Part shown: positions 17,206-26,766 of the stretch, piece by piece
Numbering within the stretch: position 1 is the stretch's first letter
Layout of the letters: the number at the start of each line of letters is the position of its first letter
NCBI GenBank assembly: GCA_963457535.1
Contig: OY734803.1
Span: 248,001 to 312,000, forward strand
DNA: 64,000 nucleotides
DNA from: JAHRAW01 sp028066695
GTDB taxonomy: Bacteria; Pseudomonadota; Gammaproteobacteria; Arenicellales; Poriferihabitantaceae
Direction of reading: 5' to 3'
Notes under the pieces: model-generated
What the model was told of the DNA's origin: nothing
Seen by the model: the letters and a program-made list of their open reading frames with translations, nothing else
Database searches by the model: none
Made by a program: the position numbers and the translations under genes

Positions 17206-19026
17206 CTATTCCCCGATGCGCTGCAGCGACACTTCGTGCAGTTCAAACACGCCCTTGCCGGAGTAGTTCACCGTCCATCCAAACAGGTTGCCGGCCAGGC
17301 CCGGCGGCGCGGCGATGATGGTGGAATATTCGCGCTGAAAAGGCGGCAGCGCGGCGCGCAGCAGCACGCGCCGTCCCGAGCGGGAGCGCAGGTGAAACTG
17401 CGTGGCCGCATTGGCTTCGGCGACGCCTTCGCTGCGGTAGGCGATGCGCAGGCGGTAGCGCCCGCGTCCGAGGAACGCGCGCTGCGTCTGCCGCGGCGCG
17501 CGCACCGTCACGCCTTCAGTGGTGTCGTTCAGAACGACGGCGAGCGCCATTACCGCGCCGGCCGGGTCGCGCCCTTCGCGCACGATGCGCGCGCCGTTTT
17601 CGCTTTGCATTTCGCGCGGCGCCGGCGTCAGCGCGCCGGGCGAATGGTAGTAATCAATCGGCGAGGAAATGAAATTGCGGCGGTACGCGTCCAGCAGCCC
17701 GGCCTGCGGCGTGCGCTCCTTGAAGCAAAAACGCTTGCACGGAACTTGAAAGTTCATGTCATACCACGCGTACAGCGTCGGCGTGGTCAGCGAAAAAAGC
17801 GCGAATGCCAGCGGCGCCGCCGACAGCGCGCCGAGCCGGCCGCGCGCGGCGCCGAGCTTGTCCCCTTCATCCGTTTCCGCCGCCGGTTGCGCGCGCGTCA
17901 GCCATATGACCGCAACGATGAAAAAGCCGGTATAGGTCCACATGGTCAGGCGCGCCCAATCAAACGCCACCACCAAAAACAGCAGCGGCAGTTGCGACGC
18001 CACCGCAGCGGCAGCGATGTCGGCGGCGCGCGACGGCAGCAGGCGCAGCCCGCGGCGGCGCAGCGCGGCGATAAGGAGGCACGAGGCCAGCAGCGGCGGC
18101 AGCGCATACAGCAGCCACAGCGCGAAATAGACGCTCCCCGCGACCACGAAAAGGTTGCGCAGGTTGCCGGCGATCGCGCCGCCGATGCCGCCGAAACTTT
18201 GTTCAATGATGTTTTCCTGGCCGCCGATGCGCTCCAGTTCGGCGATGGCCGCGGCGTTGTCGTTGGCGAGCGCGCTCAGCGCGGCCGCGGCCAGCGGCAG
18301 ATACAGCGCAAACGCCTCGCGCCGCCCGGCCGCGGCAATAAGACCGCGCAGCCGGTTCGGCGCGTCATGCGCGAGCGCGTCGCGCGCCATCAACAGCGCG
18401 ATCAGCCAGCCGAGCGGCAGCCAGACAAATATCGTGCCCCAGTAGCCGACGATGCCGAACGCCGCGGCCGCGCCGGACAGCAGCGGCCGCTTCGCCAAAA
18501 ATGCGGCCAGCGCGCCGACCACGGCCAGCCCGGCCAGCCAATCGGTGTAGCCGTTGTCAAACGCGCGCGTCGTCCACATCGGGTTGATCAGCGCGAGCGC
18601 GGCGAAGGCCAGCGCGGCAAGCCGCAGTGTCCGGTCGCGCAGCCGAAAGACCGCGTAAAAAAGCAGCGCGAGCGACGTCAGCAGCCACAAAAAGGTGGCG
18701 AATGCGGAGAAGTTGGAGGCGATTGCGATTTGCTGCGCGCGCGGCAGATCGCCGAAGAAAAATTGAAACAGCGTGCCGACCAGCCCGCGCCGGTGAAATC
18801 CCTGCGCATAGGTCATCATCCAGCGGTGCAGCCCAGCGGTGATTTGGAATTCGCTGACCACCGACGACATGTGCATCCACGACAGCAGGCCGATTGCCGC
18901 GGCCGCGATGTATTCCGGGCCGCGCGCGCCGGCGTCCGCGCGCGGCGCTTTCGGCCGGGGCGGCTGCCCGTGGTGCGTGTGCGGCGCGGACGGCTTGTTC
19001 CGTTTGTTTCTTTTTTGTCGCGACAT
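17206..19026 (-). CDS. Polytopic membrane protein of unknown function with a C-terminal soluble domain
   Basis: A 606-residue protein. A basic, proline-rich N-terminus is followed by about nine to ten hydrophobic segments (residues ~38-410; for example LWLLTSLALLFYAVF, LAGLAVVGALAAFLA, ASQLPLLFLVVAFDWA). A soluble ~190-residue tail follows (RYRLRIAYRSEGVAEAN...GKGVFELHEVSL) that looks like a beta-sandwich. The TYAQGFHRRGLVG segment after the first helix resembles poorly described membrane families with a glycosyltransferase-C-like shape, but no catalytic motif is certain. It is sandwiched between rnr and rlmB on the same strand, with 32- and 1-base gaps. Confidence 0.7.
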   Translation of the reverse strand: MSRQKRNKRNKPSAPHTHHGQPPRPKAPRADAGARGPEYIAAAAIGLLSWMHMSSVVSEFQITAGLHRWMMTYAQGFHRRGLVGTLFQFFFGDLPRAQQIAIASNFSAFATFLWLLTSLALLFYAVFRLRDRTLRLAALAFAALALINPMWTTRAFDNGYTDWLAGLAVVGALAAFLAKRPLLSGAAAAFGIVGYWGTIFVWLPLGWLIALLMARDALAHDAPNRLRGLIAAAGRREAFALYLPLAAAALSALANDNAAAIAELERIGGQENIIEQSFGGIGGAIAGNLRNLFVVAGSVYFALWLLYALPPLLASCLLIAALRRRGLRLLPSRAADIAAAAVASQLPLLFLVVAFDWARLTMWTYTGFFIVAVIWLTRAQPAAETDEGDKLGAARGRLGALSAAPLAFALFSLTTPTLYAWYDMNFQVPCKRFCFKERTPQAGLLDAYRRNFISSPIDYYHSPGALTPAPREMQSENGARIVREGRDPAGAVMALAVVLNDTTEGVTVRAPRQTQRAFLGRGRYRLRIAYRSEGVAEANAATQFHLRSRSGRRVLLRAALPPFQREYSTIIAAPPGLAGNLFGWTVNYSGKGVFELHEVSLQRIGE

Positions 19027-19058
19027 GGGAAATGCGAGTATAGCAGGCGCGGTTTGCG

Positions 19059-21250
19059 TCAGGCGCGGCCCTTTTTGCGGATGTTTTTGCGGGGCTTTTT
19101 GCGCTCCTTTTTGCCGCGTTTTTTTCGCGCGCGCGGTTTTTTGTCAGCATCCTCCGCGCACAAGGTGAAATCTATTTTTACGTCTTCCATGTTGACGCGC
19201 GCGACTTGCACGCGCAGCCGCTGCCCAAGGCGAAAACGCCGCCCGCCGCGCTCGCCGAGCAGTTGAAAGTGCAGCGGATCAAAATGAAAGTAGTCATCGC
19301 CGAGCGCGGTCACATGCACCAGGCCGTCTATGAACATGCCGTCCAGTTGCACGAACACGCCAAAGGCCGCGACCGCCGAAATCACGCCGTCAAATTCTTC
19401 ACCGACTTTGTCCTGCATATATTCGGCTTTGAGCCAGGCGATTGCGTCGCGCACCGCGTCATCGGCGCGCCGTTCGGTGAAGGAGCAGTGCTCGCCGATA
19501 TTTTGAATCTCCTCCGCGTCCGGCGCGCTTTCGCGGTTTTCCAGCAGCGCGCGAATTTGCCGGTGCACGATTAAGTCCGGGTAGCGGCGAATCGGCGAGG
19601 TGAAGTGCGTGTAAATCGGATAGGCCAGCGCGAAATGTCCGGCCTGCTCGCCGCCATATACCGCCTGGCTCAAACTGCGCAGCAGCGCCATCTGCACCAG
19701 CGGCGCGCTTTCGGTTGACGCGCCGGCGGCGACTTTCGCGTAATCGGCCGCGGCCGGCTTCGCGCCGCCGCCGAGTTGCGCGCCGAAACCGCCGAGTAGC
19801 CGGCGCAAATCGGCGAGCGACTCCCCGTCCGGGCCGTGGTGGTTTCGGTAGAGCCCGCGCGCGCCGAGGCGCTCCTGCAAAAATCGCGCGGCGCACAAAT
19901 TGGCGGCGAGCATGCATTCTTCTATCAGGCGGTGCGCTGCATTGCGCTCGCGCGCGGTGATGCGGCGGATTTTTTGCTTGTCGTCAAATTCAATTTGCGC
20001 TTCCGGAAACGCGAAGTCAATCGCGCCGCGCCGCAGCCGCTCGGCCAGCAGCAATTCATAGAGCGCATGCAGGTTTTGCAGATGCGGCAGCGTGTCCTTC
20101 CAGCGCGCGCGCAACGCCGCGTCGTCGCGCTCCAGCAGGCCGCCGGCCTCGGTGTAAGTCAGCCGCGCATGCGAGCGCATTAGGCCCGGATAAAACGCAT
20201 AGTCGCCGAGTTTGCCGCGCGCGTTGAATTGCATGTCGCAGACCATGCAGTAGCGGTCTTCATCGGGACGCAGCGAGCAAATTCCGTCGGACAAATGCGG
20301 CGGCAGCATCGGCACCACGCGATTTGGAAAATACACCGAATTGCCGCGCCGCCGCGCCTCGCGGTCCAGCGGCGAGCCGGCGCGCACATAGTGGCTGACA
20401 TCGGCGATGGCGACGCGCAGCCGCCAGCCGCGCCCGTCCGGCGCGCAATGCACCGCGTCGTCAAAGTCGCGCGCGTCTTCGCCGTCAATGGTGACAAAAT
20501 GCAGTTCGCGCAAATCGCGCCGCGCGCCGTCCGGGAAGACGCGCGCGTCCGGTTTCGCCAGCGCCTCCACTTCGCGCGGCCAGGCGTCGGGAATGCCGTG
20601 CTTGCGAATCGCGATCTTGGTCTCATGCCCGGCTGCAATGCGGCGCCGATGACTTCGGTGATTTCGCCGACCGCGTGGTAATGCTCGGCCGGATGCCGGG
20701 TGATTTTGGCGACCACGATGTCGCCCTCTTTCGCGCGCCCAACTCCGCCCGGCGGAATGCTGATGTCGCGCGCAAAGCGCGGATCGTCCGGCACGACAAA
20801 GCCGACGCCGCTTTCAAAGTGGTAGCGCCCGACGATTTCGCGCCCGGGCGCGACCAGCACTTCCACGATGCCGCCCTCCCTGCGCCCGCGCGCGTCTATG
20901 TTTTTCAGCCGCGCCAGCACGCGGTCGCCGTGCAGCACCTTGCGCATCTGGCGGTTATGCAGGAACAAATCGCCCGAGTTGTCGTCGGGGACGAAAAAAC
21001 CGTAGCCGTCGGCGTGGCCGCTGACACGCCCGGCGACTATGTCCATGCTGGCCGGCAGCGCATAACGCCCACTGCGGTCGCGCAGCAAGTCGCCGTCGGC
21101 GCACATTTTTTTCAGGCATTTTGCAAGCGACTTGTCGTCCCCAAAATGCGCGCGCAATTGCCGCATCGCCGCCGGGCCCTTTTGCGCGCGCAAAAATTTC
21201 AGCAACCGCGCCTGCAGCGGCGCGTCGGGGGAATGCTTCGGGGAGCGCAT
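19059..21250 (-). pseudogene. rnr: RNase R gene interrupted by a one-base frameshift
   Basis: RNase R is a 3'-5' exoribonuclease of the RNB family. The first frame (ATG at 21250, MRSPKHSPDAPLQ) supplies the winged-helix and cold-shock domains up to GAALQPGM. The next frame continues with ETKIAIRKHGIPDAWP, the RNB catalytic aspartates in DGEDARDFDDAVH, and the S1 domain and lysine-rich tail. The shift is near 20,623-20,624. Adding one G there restores ATG GAG ACC AAG, which matches the family's PGMEVDVALR-like stretch and gives about 730 residues. There is no homopolymer or slippery site. It may be a real inactivating mutation or an assembly error; every other part looks intact. Confidence 0.88.
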
Positions 21251-21278
21251 CGCGCGACCTTTGGAGTGCGGGGATTCG

Positions 21279-21286
21279 GTTATACT
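21279..21286. promoter_or_regulatory. Near-palindromic -10 region between rnr and pntA
   Basis: GTTATACT gives TATACT (21281-21286) toward pntA and TATAAC (21279-21284) toward rnr. The leaders would be about 65 bases for pntA and about 22 for rnr. Activity in either direction is inferred. Confidence 0.35.
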
Positions 21287-21359
21287 TTTATCGGCGCGCG
21301 CCGCCCCGAAAGACGCGCGGGAAGCGGAGGGCGGGAGGTCGCGCATCATACCACCAACC

Positions 21360-22901
21360 ATGAATATCGGCATCCCCAAGGAGACCCGTCCCGGCGAACG
21401 GCGCGTGGCTTGCACGCCCGGCGAAGTTGGCGCGCTGCGCGAACTGGGGCACCGCGTGCTGGTTGAGCGCGGCGCCGGCGATGCGGCCGGTTTTTCCGAC
21501 GCCGACTACGAACAGGCCGGCGCCGCGCAGGCCGCGGACGCGCACGAGGTGTGGCGGCAGGCCGAATTGATTTGCAAGGTCCACCCGCCGTCGCCGGAAG
21601 AAGCCGAGCGGCTCGGCGACGGGAAAACCCTGATCGGTTTTTTCTGGCCGGCGCAAAACCCCAAGTTGCTGGCGCAACTCGCCGCGCAGGGCGCGCATGT
21701 GCTGGCGATGGACGCGGTGCCGCGCATTTCGCGCGCGCAAAAACTGGATGCGCTGTCGTCCATGGCGCATGTCGCCGGCTACCGCGCGATGCTTGAGGCC
21801 GGGCGGCATTACGGAAGGTTTTTCACCGGACAAATCACCGCCGCCGGAAAAATTCCGCCGGCGCGCGTGCTGGTCATCGGCGCCGGCGTCGCCGGGCTGT
21901 CGGCGGTCGGCGCCGCGGCCGGCCTCGGCGCGGTGGTGCGCGCCTTTGACACCCGCCCCGAAGTGCGCGAGCAGGTGCAGAGCATGAACGCCGAATTTCT
22001 GGAAATCAATGTGCGCGAAGAAAGCGGCGGTGGCGGCGGCTACGCGCGCGTGATGAGCGAGGAATACATCAAAGCCGAGATGGAGTTGTTCGCCGCGCAG
22101 GCGCGCGAGTCGGACATCATCATCACCACCGCGCTGGTGCCGGGCAAACCGGCGCCGAAACTGATCACCGAGGCGATGGTGCAATCCATGCCGGGCGGCG
22201 GCGTGCTGGTTGATCTGGCCGCCGAACAGGGCGGCAACTGCGAATTGACCGAGCCGGGCAAGGCGGTCGTGCGGCACGGCATTCACATCGTCGGCTACAC
22301 CGATTTTCCGTCGCGAATGGCCGCGCAGTCCAGCGAGTTGTACGCGGCGAACATTCGGCATTTGATAGCGGAGTTGACGCCGGCGCGCGACGGCGTGCTG
22401 GTGGCCGACATGAATGACCGGGTGATTCGCGCGACCACGGTTGCGCATCGTGGCGCGGTCACCTGGCCGCCACCCGAACCGGAGCCGCCCAAAGCGGCCG
22501 CGCCCGCTCCCGCCCCGGCTGAAGAACCCGAGCCACCCGCGCCTGCAAAGAAATCGTCGCGCGCGCGCGGATTTGCGATTTTTGCCGGCCTCGCGGTCGG
22601 CGTCGCCGCGGTGCTGGCGATGGGCGCGGTCGCTCCGCCCTCCTTCATGCGCCACTTCATCGTGTTCGTGCTCGCCTGCTTTGTCGGCTGGCAGGTCGTC
22701 TGGAATGTCACGCCGGCGCTGCACACACCGCTGATGAGCGTGACCAACGCCATCAGCAGCATCATCGTCATCGGCGCGCTGCTGCAAGCCGGGTCGGCCG
22801 ACTGGCGCTGGCTGGCGCTGGGCGCGCTGCTGCTCGCGTCCGTCAACATCGCCGGCGGTTTTCTGGTCACGCAGCGCATGCTGCGCATGTTCCAAAAGTG
22901 A
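21360..22901 (+). CDS. pntA: NAD(P) transhydrogenase subunit alpha
   Basis: Part of the proton-pumping transhydrogenase that makes NADPH from NADH at the cost of the proton gradient. The protein has the soluble NAD(H)-binding dI domain (MNIGIPKETRPGERRVACTP, LVIGAGVAGLSAVGAAAGLG, and the mobile RQD-like region). A proline/alanine-rich linker follows (about 365-395), then four hydrophobic helices (about 405-510). That makes it the fused alpha form, as in E. coli. I start it at the ATG at 21,360; the longer frame runs antisense through rnr. The stop overlaps the pntB GTG (GTGA), suggesting coupled translation. Confidence 0.95.
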   Translation: MNIGIPKETRPGERRVACTPGEVGALRELGHRVLVERGAGDAAGFSDADYEQAGAAQAADAHEVWRQAELICKVHPPSPEEAERLGDGKTLIGFFWPAQNPKLLAQLAAQGAHVLAMDAVPRISRAQKLDALSSMAHVAGYRAMLEAGRHYGRFFTGQITAAGKIPPARVLVIGAGVAGLSAVGAAAGLGAVVRAFDTRPEVREQVQSMNAEFLEINVREESGGGGGYARVMSEEYIKAEMELFAAQARESDIIITTALVPGKPAPKLITEAMVQSMPGGGVLVDLAAEQGGNCELTEPGKAVVRHGIHIVGYTDFPSRMAAQSSELYAANIRHLIAELTPARDGVLVADMNDRVIRATTVAHRGAVTWPPPEPEPPKAAAPAPAPAEEPEPPAPAKKSSRARGFAIFAGLAVGVAAVLAMGAVAPPSFMRHFIVFVLACFVGWQVVWNVTPALHTPLMSVTNAISSIIVIGALLQAGSADWRWLALGALLLASVNIAGGFLVTQRMLRMFQK

Positions 22902-24301
22902 TTCCGGCCGGCGCGGTCAATGCGGCCTACCTGGCGGCCGCGGTGCTTTTCATTCTGAGCCTCGGCGGGCTGAGCCGCCGCGAGAGCGCGGCGCGCGGCA
23001 ACCTGTGCGGCATCGCCGGCATGGCGCTTGCGCTCGCCGCGACCCTGCTCGGCCATGACACCGGCCCCGGCGCGGTTCTCGCGGCGGTGATGCTCGCCGG
23101 CGGGCTGCTCGGCGCGCTCGCCGCGGCGCGCGTGCGCATGACCGCGATGCCGCAATTGGTGGCGATGCTGCACAGTTTTGTCGGGCTGGCCGCGGCGCTG
23201 GTCGGCTTCGCCACTTTTCTCAACGCCGGCGATGGGCGCAGCGCGGCCGAGCAAACCATCTTTGAAATTGAAATCTGCCTCGGCGTGCTGATCGGCGCGC
23301 TGACTTTCAGCGGCTCGCTCGCCGCCTTCGGCAAACTGCAGGCATTGCTCAGCAGCGCGCCGCTGCTGCTGCCGGCGCGCCACTTTCTCAACCTGTGCAT
23401 GCTGCTCGCCTGCGTCTATTTCGGCGCGGTATTCGTCGGCGGCGCGCCGGAGGAAAAATTGCCGGCGCTTTTGTGGGTGTGCGCGCTGGCGCTGCTGCTC
23501 GGCGTCCACATGGTGCTGGCGATCGGCGGCGCCGACATGCCGGTGGTGATTTCCATGCTGAACAGTTATTCCGGATGGGCCGCGGCCGCGACCGGCTTCA
23601 TGCTGGCCAACGATTTGCTGATCATCACCGGCGCATTGGTCGGTTCCAGCGGCGCGATTTTGAGTTACATCATGTGCCGCGCGATGAACCGGCGGTTTGT
23701 GTCGGTGATTCTCGGCGGATTCGGCGCAACCGCCGGCGGCGCGTCGGGCGGCGAAGGTGATGGTGAAGAAAAACACGCCGAAACGATAACCGCGGCCGAA
23801 ACCGCCGCGCTGCTCGGGCGCGCGTCCTCGCTGGTCATCGTGCCCGGCTACGGCATGGCGGTCGCGCAGGCGCAGCACCCGCTGTCGGAACTGACCCGCC
23901 GGCTGCGCGAACTCGGCGTCAATGTGCGCTTCGGCATTCACCCGGTCGCCGGGCGCATGCCGGGGCACATGAATGTGCTGCTGGCCGAGGCGAAAATTCC
24001 CTATGACATCGTGCTGGAAATGGACGCGATCAACCCCGACCTGCCGCGCACCGACGCGGTGCTGGTCATCGGCGCCAACGACATCGTCAATCCGTCGGCG
24101 CTGGACAGCGCGGACAGCCCGATCGCCGGAATGCCGGTGCTGGAAGTGTGGCGCGCGCGCGATGTCATCGTGCTGAAGCGCAGCATGGCGAGCGGCTATG
24201 CCGGCGTGGAAAACCCGCTGTTCTTCCGCGGCAACACGCGCATGCTGTTCGGCGACGCGCGCGATGCCATTGAAGAGGTGCTGCGCGCCGTAGACGGCTG
24301 A
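22898..24301 (+). CDS. pntB: NAD(P) transhydrogenase subunit beta
   Basis: Membrane subunit with about nine transmembrane helices in the first 260 residues, followed by the NADP(H)-binding dIII domain. Typical motifs are VIVPGYGMAVAQAQHPLSEL, FGIHPVAGRMPGHMNVLLAEA, DAVLVIGANDIVNPSA and KRSMASGYAGVENPLF. 467 residues, full length. It starts at GTG and overlaps the pntA stop by four bases. Confidence 0.96.
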   Translation: MIPAGAVNAAYLAAAVLFILSLGGLSRRESAARGNLCGIAGMALALAATLLGHDTGPGAVLAAVMLAGGLLGALAAARVRMTAMPQLVAMLHSFVGLAAALVGFATFLNAGDGRSAAEQTIFEIEICLGVLIGALTFSGSLAAFGKLQALLSSAPLLLPARHFLNLCMLLACVYFGAVFVGGAPEEKLPALLWVCALALLLGVHMVLAIGGADMPVVISMLNSYSGWAAAATGFMLANDLLIITGALVGSSGAILSYIMCRAMNRRFVSVILGGFGATAGGASGGEGDGEEKHAETITAAETAALLGRASSLVIVPGYGMAVAQAQHPLSELTRRLRELGVNVRFGIHPVAGRMPGHMNVLLAEAKIPYDIVLEMDAINPDLPRTDAVLVIGANDIVNPSALDSADSPIAGMPVLEVWRARDVIVLKRSMASGYAGVENPLFFRGNTRMLFGDARDAIEEVLRAVDG

Positions 24302-24319
24302 GGTGGCGACCGGGGGGAA

Positions 24320-24895
24320 TCAGTCCGGCACGCTGAATTCCCAGGCGGAAAGATTGAGCGGCACGCTTGCGCAGGGCTCCATGGACAGCACCCGCCACAA
24401 GTCGGAGGTGGAATAGGTGCCGTCGGATTCGGCGCCGACCGCGATGCAGACATCGCGCCCGCGCAACCGCAATTGGCCGTTTTCCAGATGGTCAAACTTT
24501 TGCAGGCCGGAGGTGCGGTAGAACGGCGCGCGGCGGCCGCATGGCTCCACCATCACCGCCGACCCCGGCAGCACCGTCTTCACGCCGAACGCGGTGACGC
24601 AGACTTTTGGCTGCGGGAAAAAGAGTTCGCCCTTCGCGGTGTAGATCAGCGCGCTGTCGGCGGTCAGCCCGGGCTTGCAGTTATGCGCGAAAAGCGGCAC
24701 ATCCAACACCAAGTCCGTGCCGACGCCCAGGATGTCAAAACAGTAGCCGTCATGCGGGCGGTCCAGGCGGTCAATGAGGCGCGCCTGCACCAATTCATCG
24801 GCGGCGGCGGGCGACATGAAAATGGGGGCGATGAGCGCGGCGACGGCGACGGAGAGAAAACGCGGGATGAGGTTTTGCAGGGGAAAGTTAAACAT
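24320..24895 (-). CDS. Secreted six-cysteine protein with three internal repeats
   Basis: A 191-residue protein with a signal peptide (about residues 10-32, ending SPAAADE). It has six cysteines arranged as three pairs: 52/73, 99/119 and 150/175. Each pair opens with an aromatic/hydrophobic-Cys-x-D/A motif (YCFDI, VCVTA, VCIAV), and the second and third close with EPC. The repeat length is about 50 residues. Threefold repeats with one disulfide each resemble a ricin-B-like beta-trefoil lectin, but no QxW motif is clear. I do not recognise a specific family. It lies alone between convergent pntB and divergent hisG. Confidence 0.65.
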   Translation of the reverse strand: MFNFPLQNLIPRFLSVAVAALIAPIFMSPAAADELVQARLIDRLDRPHDGYCFDILGVGTDLVLDVPLFAHNCKPGLTADSALIYTAKGELFFPQPKVCVTAFGVKTVLPGSAVMVEPCGRRAPFYRTSGLQKFDHLENGQLRLRGRDVCIAVGAESDGTYSTSDLWRVLSMEPCASVPLNLSAWEFSVPD

Positions 24896-24998
24896 GATGC
24901 CTCTCGCGGTTGTTGTCGGGGGAAGTACACTGACGATAATGCAAATTGCGCCGCCGTGTCAAGCGGCGGCAACCGGCGATAATGCGCCCGCATTAAGT

Positions 24999-25004
24999 TA
25001 TACT
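24999..25004 (+). promoter_or_regulatory. -10 box of hisG, predicting a leaderless or near-leaderless transcript
   Basis: TATACT ends nine bases before the hisG ATG at 25,014, so transcription would begin about three bases upstream of the AUG. No Shine-Dalgarno is present between them. Confidence 0.5.
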
Positions 25005-25013
25005 TCGCCGCCC

Positions 25014-25925
25014 ATGCGCGACGCGAAGCCCAAAAAAGGAGCGGCAAAACTCTGCTTAAAACTCGGCATCCCCAAGGGCAGCCTGGAGGCGGCCACGCGG
25101 GAACTGTTCGCGCAGGCCGGCTGGAACATCACCCCGCATTCGCGCAATTATTTCCCGTCCATTGACGACGACGAAATTTCCTGCGCGCTGGTGCGCGCGC
25201 AGGAGATGGGCATGCACATCGGCGGCGGCGCGATTGACGCCGGGCTCAGCGGGCGCGACTGGATAGAAGAGAGCGGCGCCGATGTCGCCGTGGTCAGCGA
25301 GTTGGTCTATTCCAAGGCCTCCGACCGCCCCTGCCGCTGGGTGCTGGTGGTCGCGCAGGATTCACCGGTGAACAAGATAGAAGATTTGCAGGGCAAGCGC
25401 ATCGCCACCGAACTGGTCGGCTTCACCCGGCGCTTTTTGCGCGAGCACGGCGTGGACGCGCAGGTGGATTTTTCCTGGGGCGCGACCGAGGCGAAAGTGG
25501 TCGCCGGGCTCGCCGACGCGGCGGTGGAAATCACCGAGACCGGCGGCACCATCCGCGCGCACGGCCTGCGCATCGTCTGCGACTTGCTGCACACCCACAC
25601 GCTGCTGGTCGCCAATCAAGACGCGCTGAAAGACCCCTGGAAGAAGCGCAAGATTGAAAACATCGCGCTGATGCTGGAAAGCGCGCTGGCCGCGCGCGAC
25701 AAGGTGCTGCTGAAGATGAATGTGCCGGAGGCGCGCCTGGGCGAGGTGGTGAAGGGCCTGCCGAGTCTGCACGCGCCGACCATCAGCAAACTGCACGGCA
25801 ACGGCGCCTGGCTGGCGGTGGAGACGGTGGTGGACCGGCGCGCGGTGCGCGACTTGCTGCCGGTGCTGAAAGCCGCCGGCGCGGAGGGGATTTTGGAGTT
25901 TGCGTTGCGGACGATGGCGGCCTGA
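25014..25925 (+). CDS. hisG: ATP phosphoribosyltransferase (long form)
   Basis: Condenses ATP and PRPP in the first step of histidine synthesis. The N-terminal LGIPKGSLEAATRELFAQAGW, the DAGLSGRDWIEESGADV region and the PRPP loop DAAVEITETGGTIRAHGL are diagnostic. The C-terminal ~75 residues (APTISKLHGNGAWLAVETVVD) form the histidine-binding regulatory domain found in the long hexameric form, so it should not need HisZ. 303 residues. It stands alone; no other his gene lies within the window. Confidence 0.95.
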   Translation: MRDAKPKKGAAKLCLKLGIPKGSLEAATRELFAQAGWNITPHSRNYFPSIDDDEISCALVRAQEMGMHIGGGAIDAGLSGRDWIEESGADVAVVSELVYSKASDRPCRWVLVVAQDSPVNKIEDLQGKRIATELVGFTRRFLREHGVDAQVDFSWGATEAKVVAGLADAAVEITETGGTIRAHGLRIVCDLLHTHTLLVANQDALKDPWKKRKIENIALMLESALAARDKVLLKMNVPEARLGEVVKGLPSLHAPTISKLHGNGAWLAVETVVDRRAVRDLLPVLKAAGAEGILEFALRTMAA

Positions 25926-25993
25926 ACGGCCGCCCGCCGCTGTGTTGTGAAACTGAGGAAGAACTGAGGAAAAGCGGCAAGGCCTGAGACAAA

Positions 25994-26026
25994 GCGGACG
26001 CGATTCGCAATGCGAACCGCGTCCGC
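25994..26026 (-). terminator. Strong hairpin downstream of the LysM lipoprotein gene
   Basis: Two 15-base arms (25994-26008 and 26012-26026) with a 3-base loop pair fully in the minus-strand RNA, including one G-U. The plus-strand RNA would carry an A-C mismatch at the same place. TTTGTCT follows on the minus strand, so it mainly serves the lipoprotein gene. A second 7-bp perfect hairpin lies at 26046-26064. Confidence 0.6.
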
Positions 26027-26073
26027 CCGCCTAAGCCAAAACCGCGGCCGGCGAGTTGCCGGCCTTGCCCGGC

Positions 26074-26538
26074 TTAGGGCGAGTTCGACACGTAGGTCGA
26101 GTCTGCTGCCTCGGATTCGCCCACCGTCCAGGCGCCGCGGGTGCGGGCGTGCTGGATCGCCGCGTCGATCTGCTCGACCGACAAATCACGCTCGATTTGC
26201 AGCACCTGGCCCGGGAAAATCAGGTCGGCGTCGGAAATCTCGGCGAGATTGGCTTTGTAGAGGAGCGGCCAGTACTCGGGGTTGTTGTACACATTCTCAA
26301 CCCCGGCAATTCCCCACAGGTGATCGCCGCTCAGCACGACCCATTTGCTGGGCACTGCCGGGGTGTATTCCCCTTCGTCGGTGATCACTTCGGTGGTGCC
26401 GGCGACCGGCTCGGACGTGCTGCCACTGGTGCCCGTCGCAAACTGGTCGGTGACGCAGCCGCTGGCAAACGCCGCGGCAAACAGCACCGCGGAGAGTTTC
26501 AGCGACGGCAACTTCCAAATATCGGTGATTTTCATCAT
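26074..26538 (-). CDS. LysM-domain lipoprotein
   Basis: A 154-residue envelope protein. The N-terminus ends in a lipobox-like AAFASGC with cysteine at residue 28, so it should be lipidated by Lgt (present at 46.4 kb). A short Ser/Thr/Gly-rich linker leads to one LysM-like peptidoglycan-binding module (about 65-115: W-V-V-L-S-G-D-H-L-W-G-I-A ... PLLYKANLAEISDADLIFPGQVLQI). This resembles small lipoproteins with a LysM or peptidoglycan-anchoring role. It has its own promoter and terminator. Confidence 0.85.
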   Translation of the reverse strand: MMKITDIWKLPSLKLSAVLFAAAFASGCVTDQFATGTSGSTSEPVAGTTEVITDEGEYTPAVPSKWVVLSGDHLWGIAGVENVYNNPEYWPLLYKANLAEISDADLIFPGQVLQIERDLSVEQIDAAIQHARTRGAWTVGESEAADSTYVSNSP

Positions 26539-26605
26539 TCTGCTAGTACTCCGGTTGTAGTGAAAATTGGGCGTTTCTTGGGTTTTGGCTTGGAACCCAT
26601 TGCGG

Positions 26606-26634
26606 ACTATACACCGAAATCAGACGCAATGCAA
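26606..26634 (-). promoter_or_regulatory. Sigma-70-type promoter of the LysM lipoprotein gene
   Basis: On the minus strand TTGCAT (26629-26634) and TATAGT (26606-26611) are separated by exactly 17 bases. The predicted start lies near 26,599, giving a leader of about 60 bases. It is the best two-box promoter in the window. The rest of the 228-base gap to gabD holds nothing else I recognise. Confidence 0.7.
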
Positions 26635-26766
26635 GCCGTTGTCAAGTGATTGTCAAGGGAATTTTGCAGAAAATTTTCCGCCGCCGACGCGCGCCGATTT
26701 CCCCGCAAACGCGCGAAAATCCTTGAAATTACGGGGATTTTTGCTTGATTTTGCGCAATTTCGGCC

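Noticed and set aside
17167..19266. A 699-codon plus-strand frame opposite the rnr/membrane-protein region
   Set aside because: Arg/Gln-rich shadow of the genes on the other strand with no recognisable motif.
20180..20620. The shifted 3' end of the first rnr frame as a genuine C-terminus
   Set aside because: It is Arg/Thr-rich out-of-frame sequence over the RNB domain, which is well preserved in the other frame.
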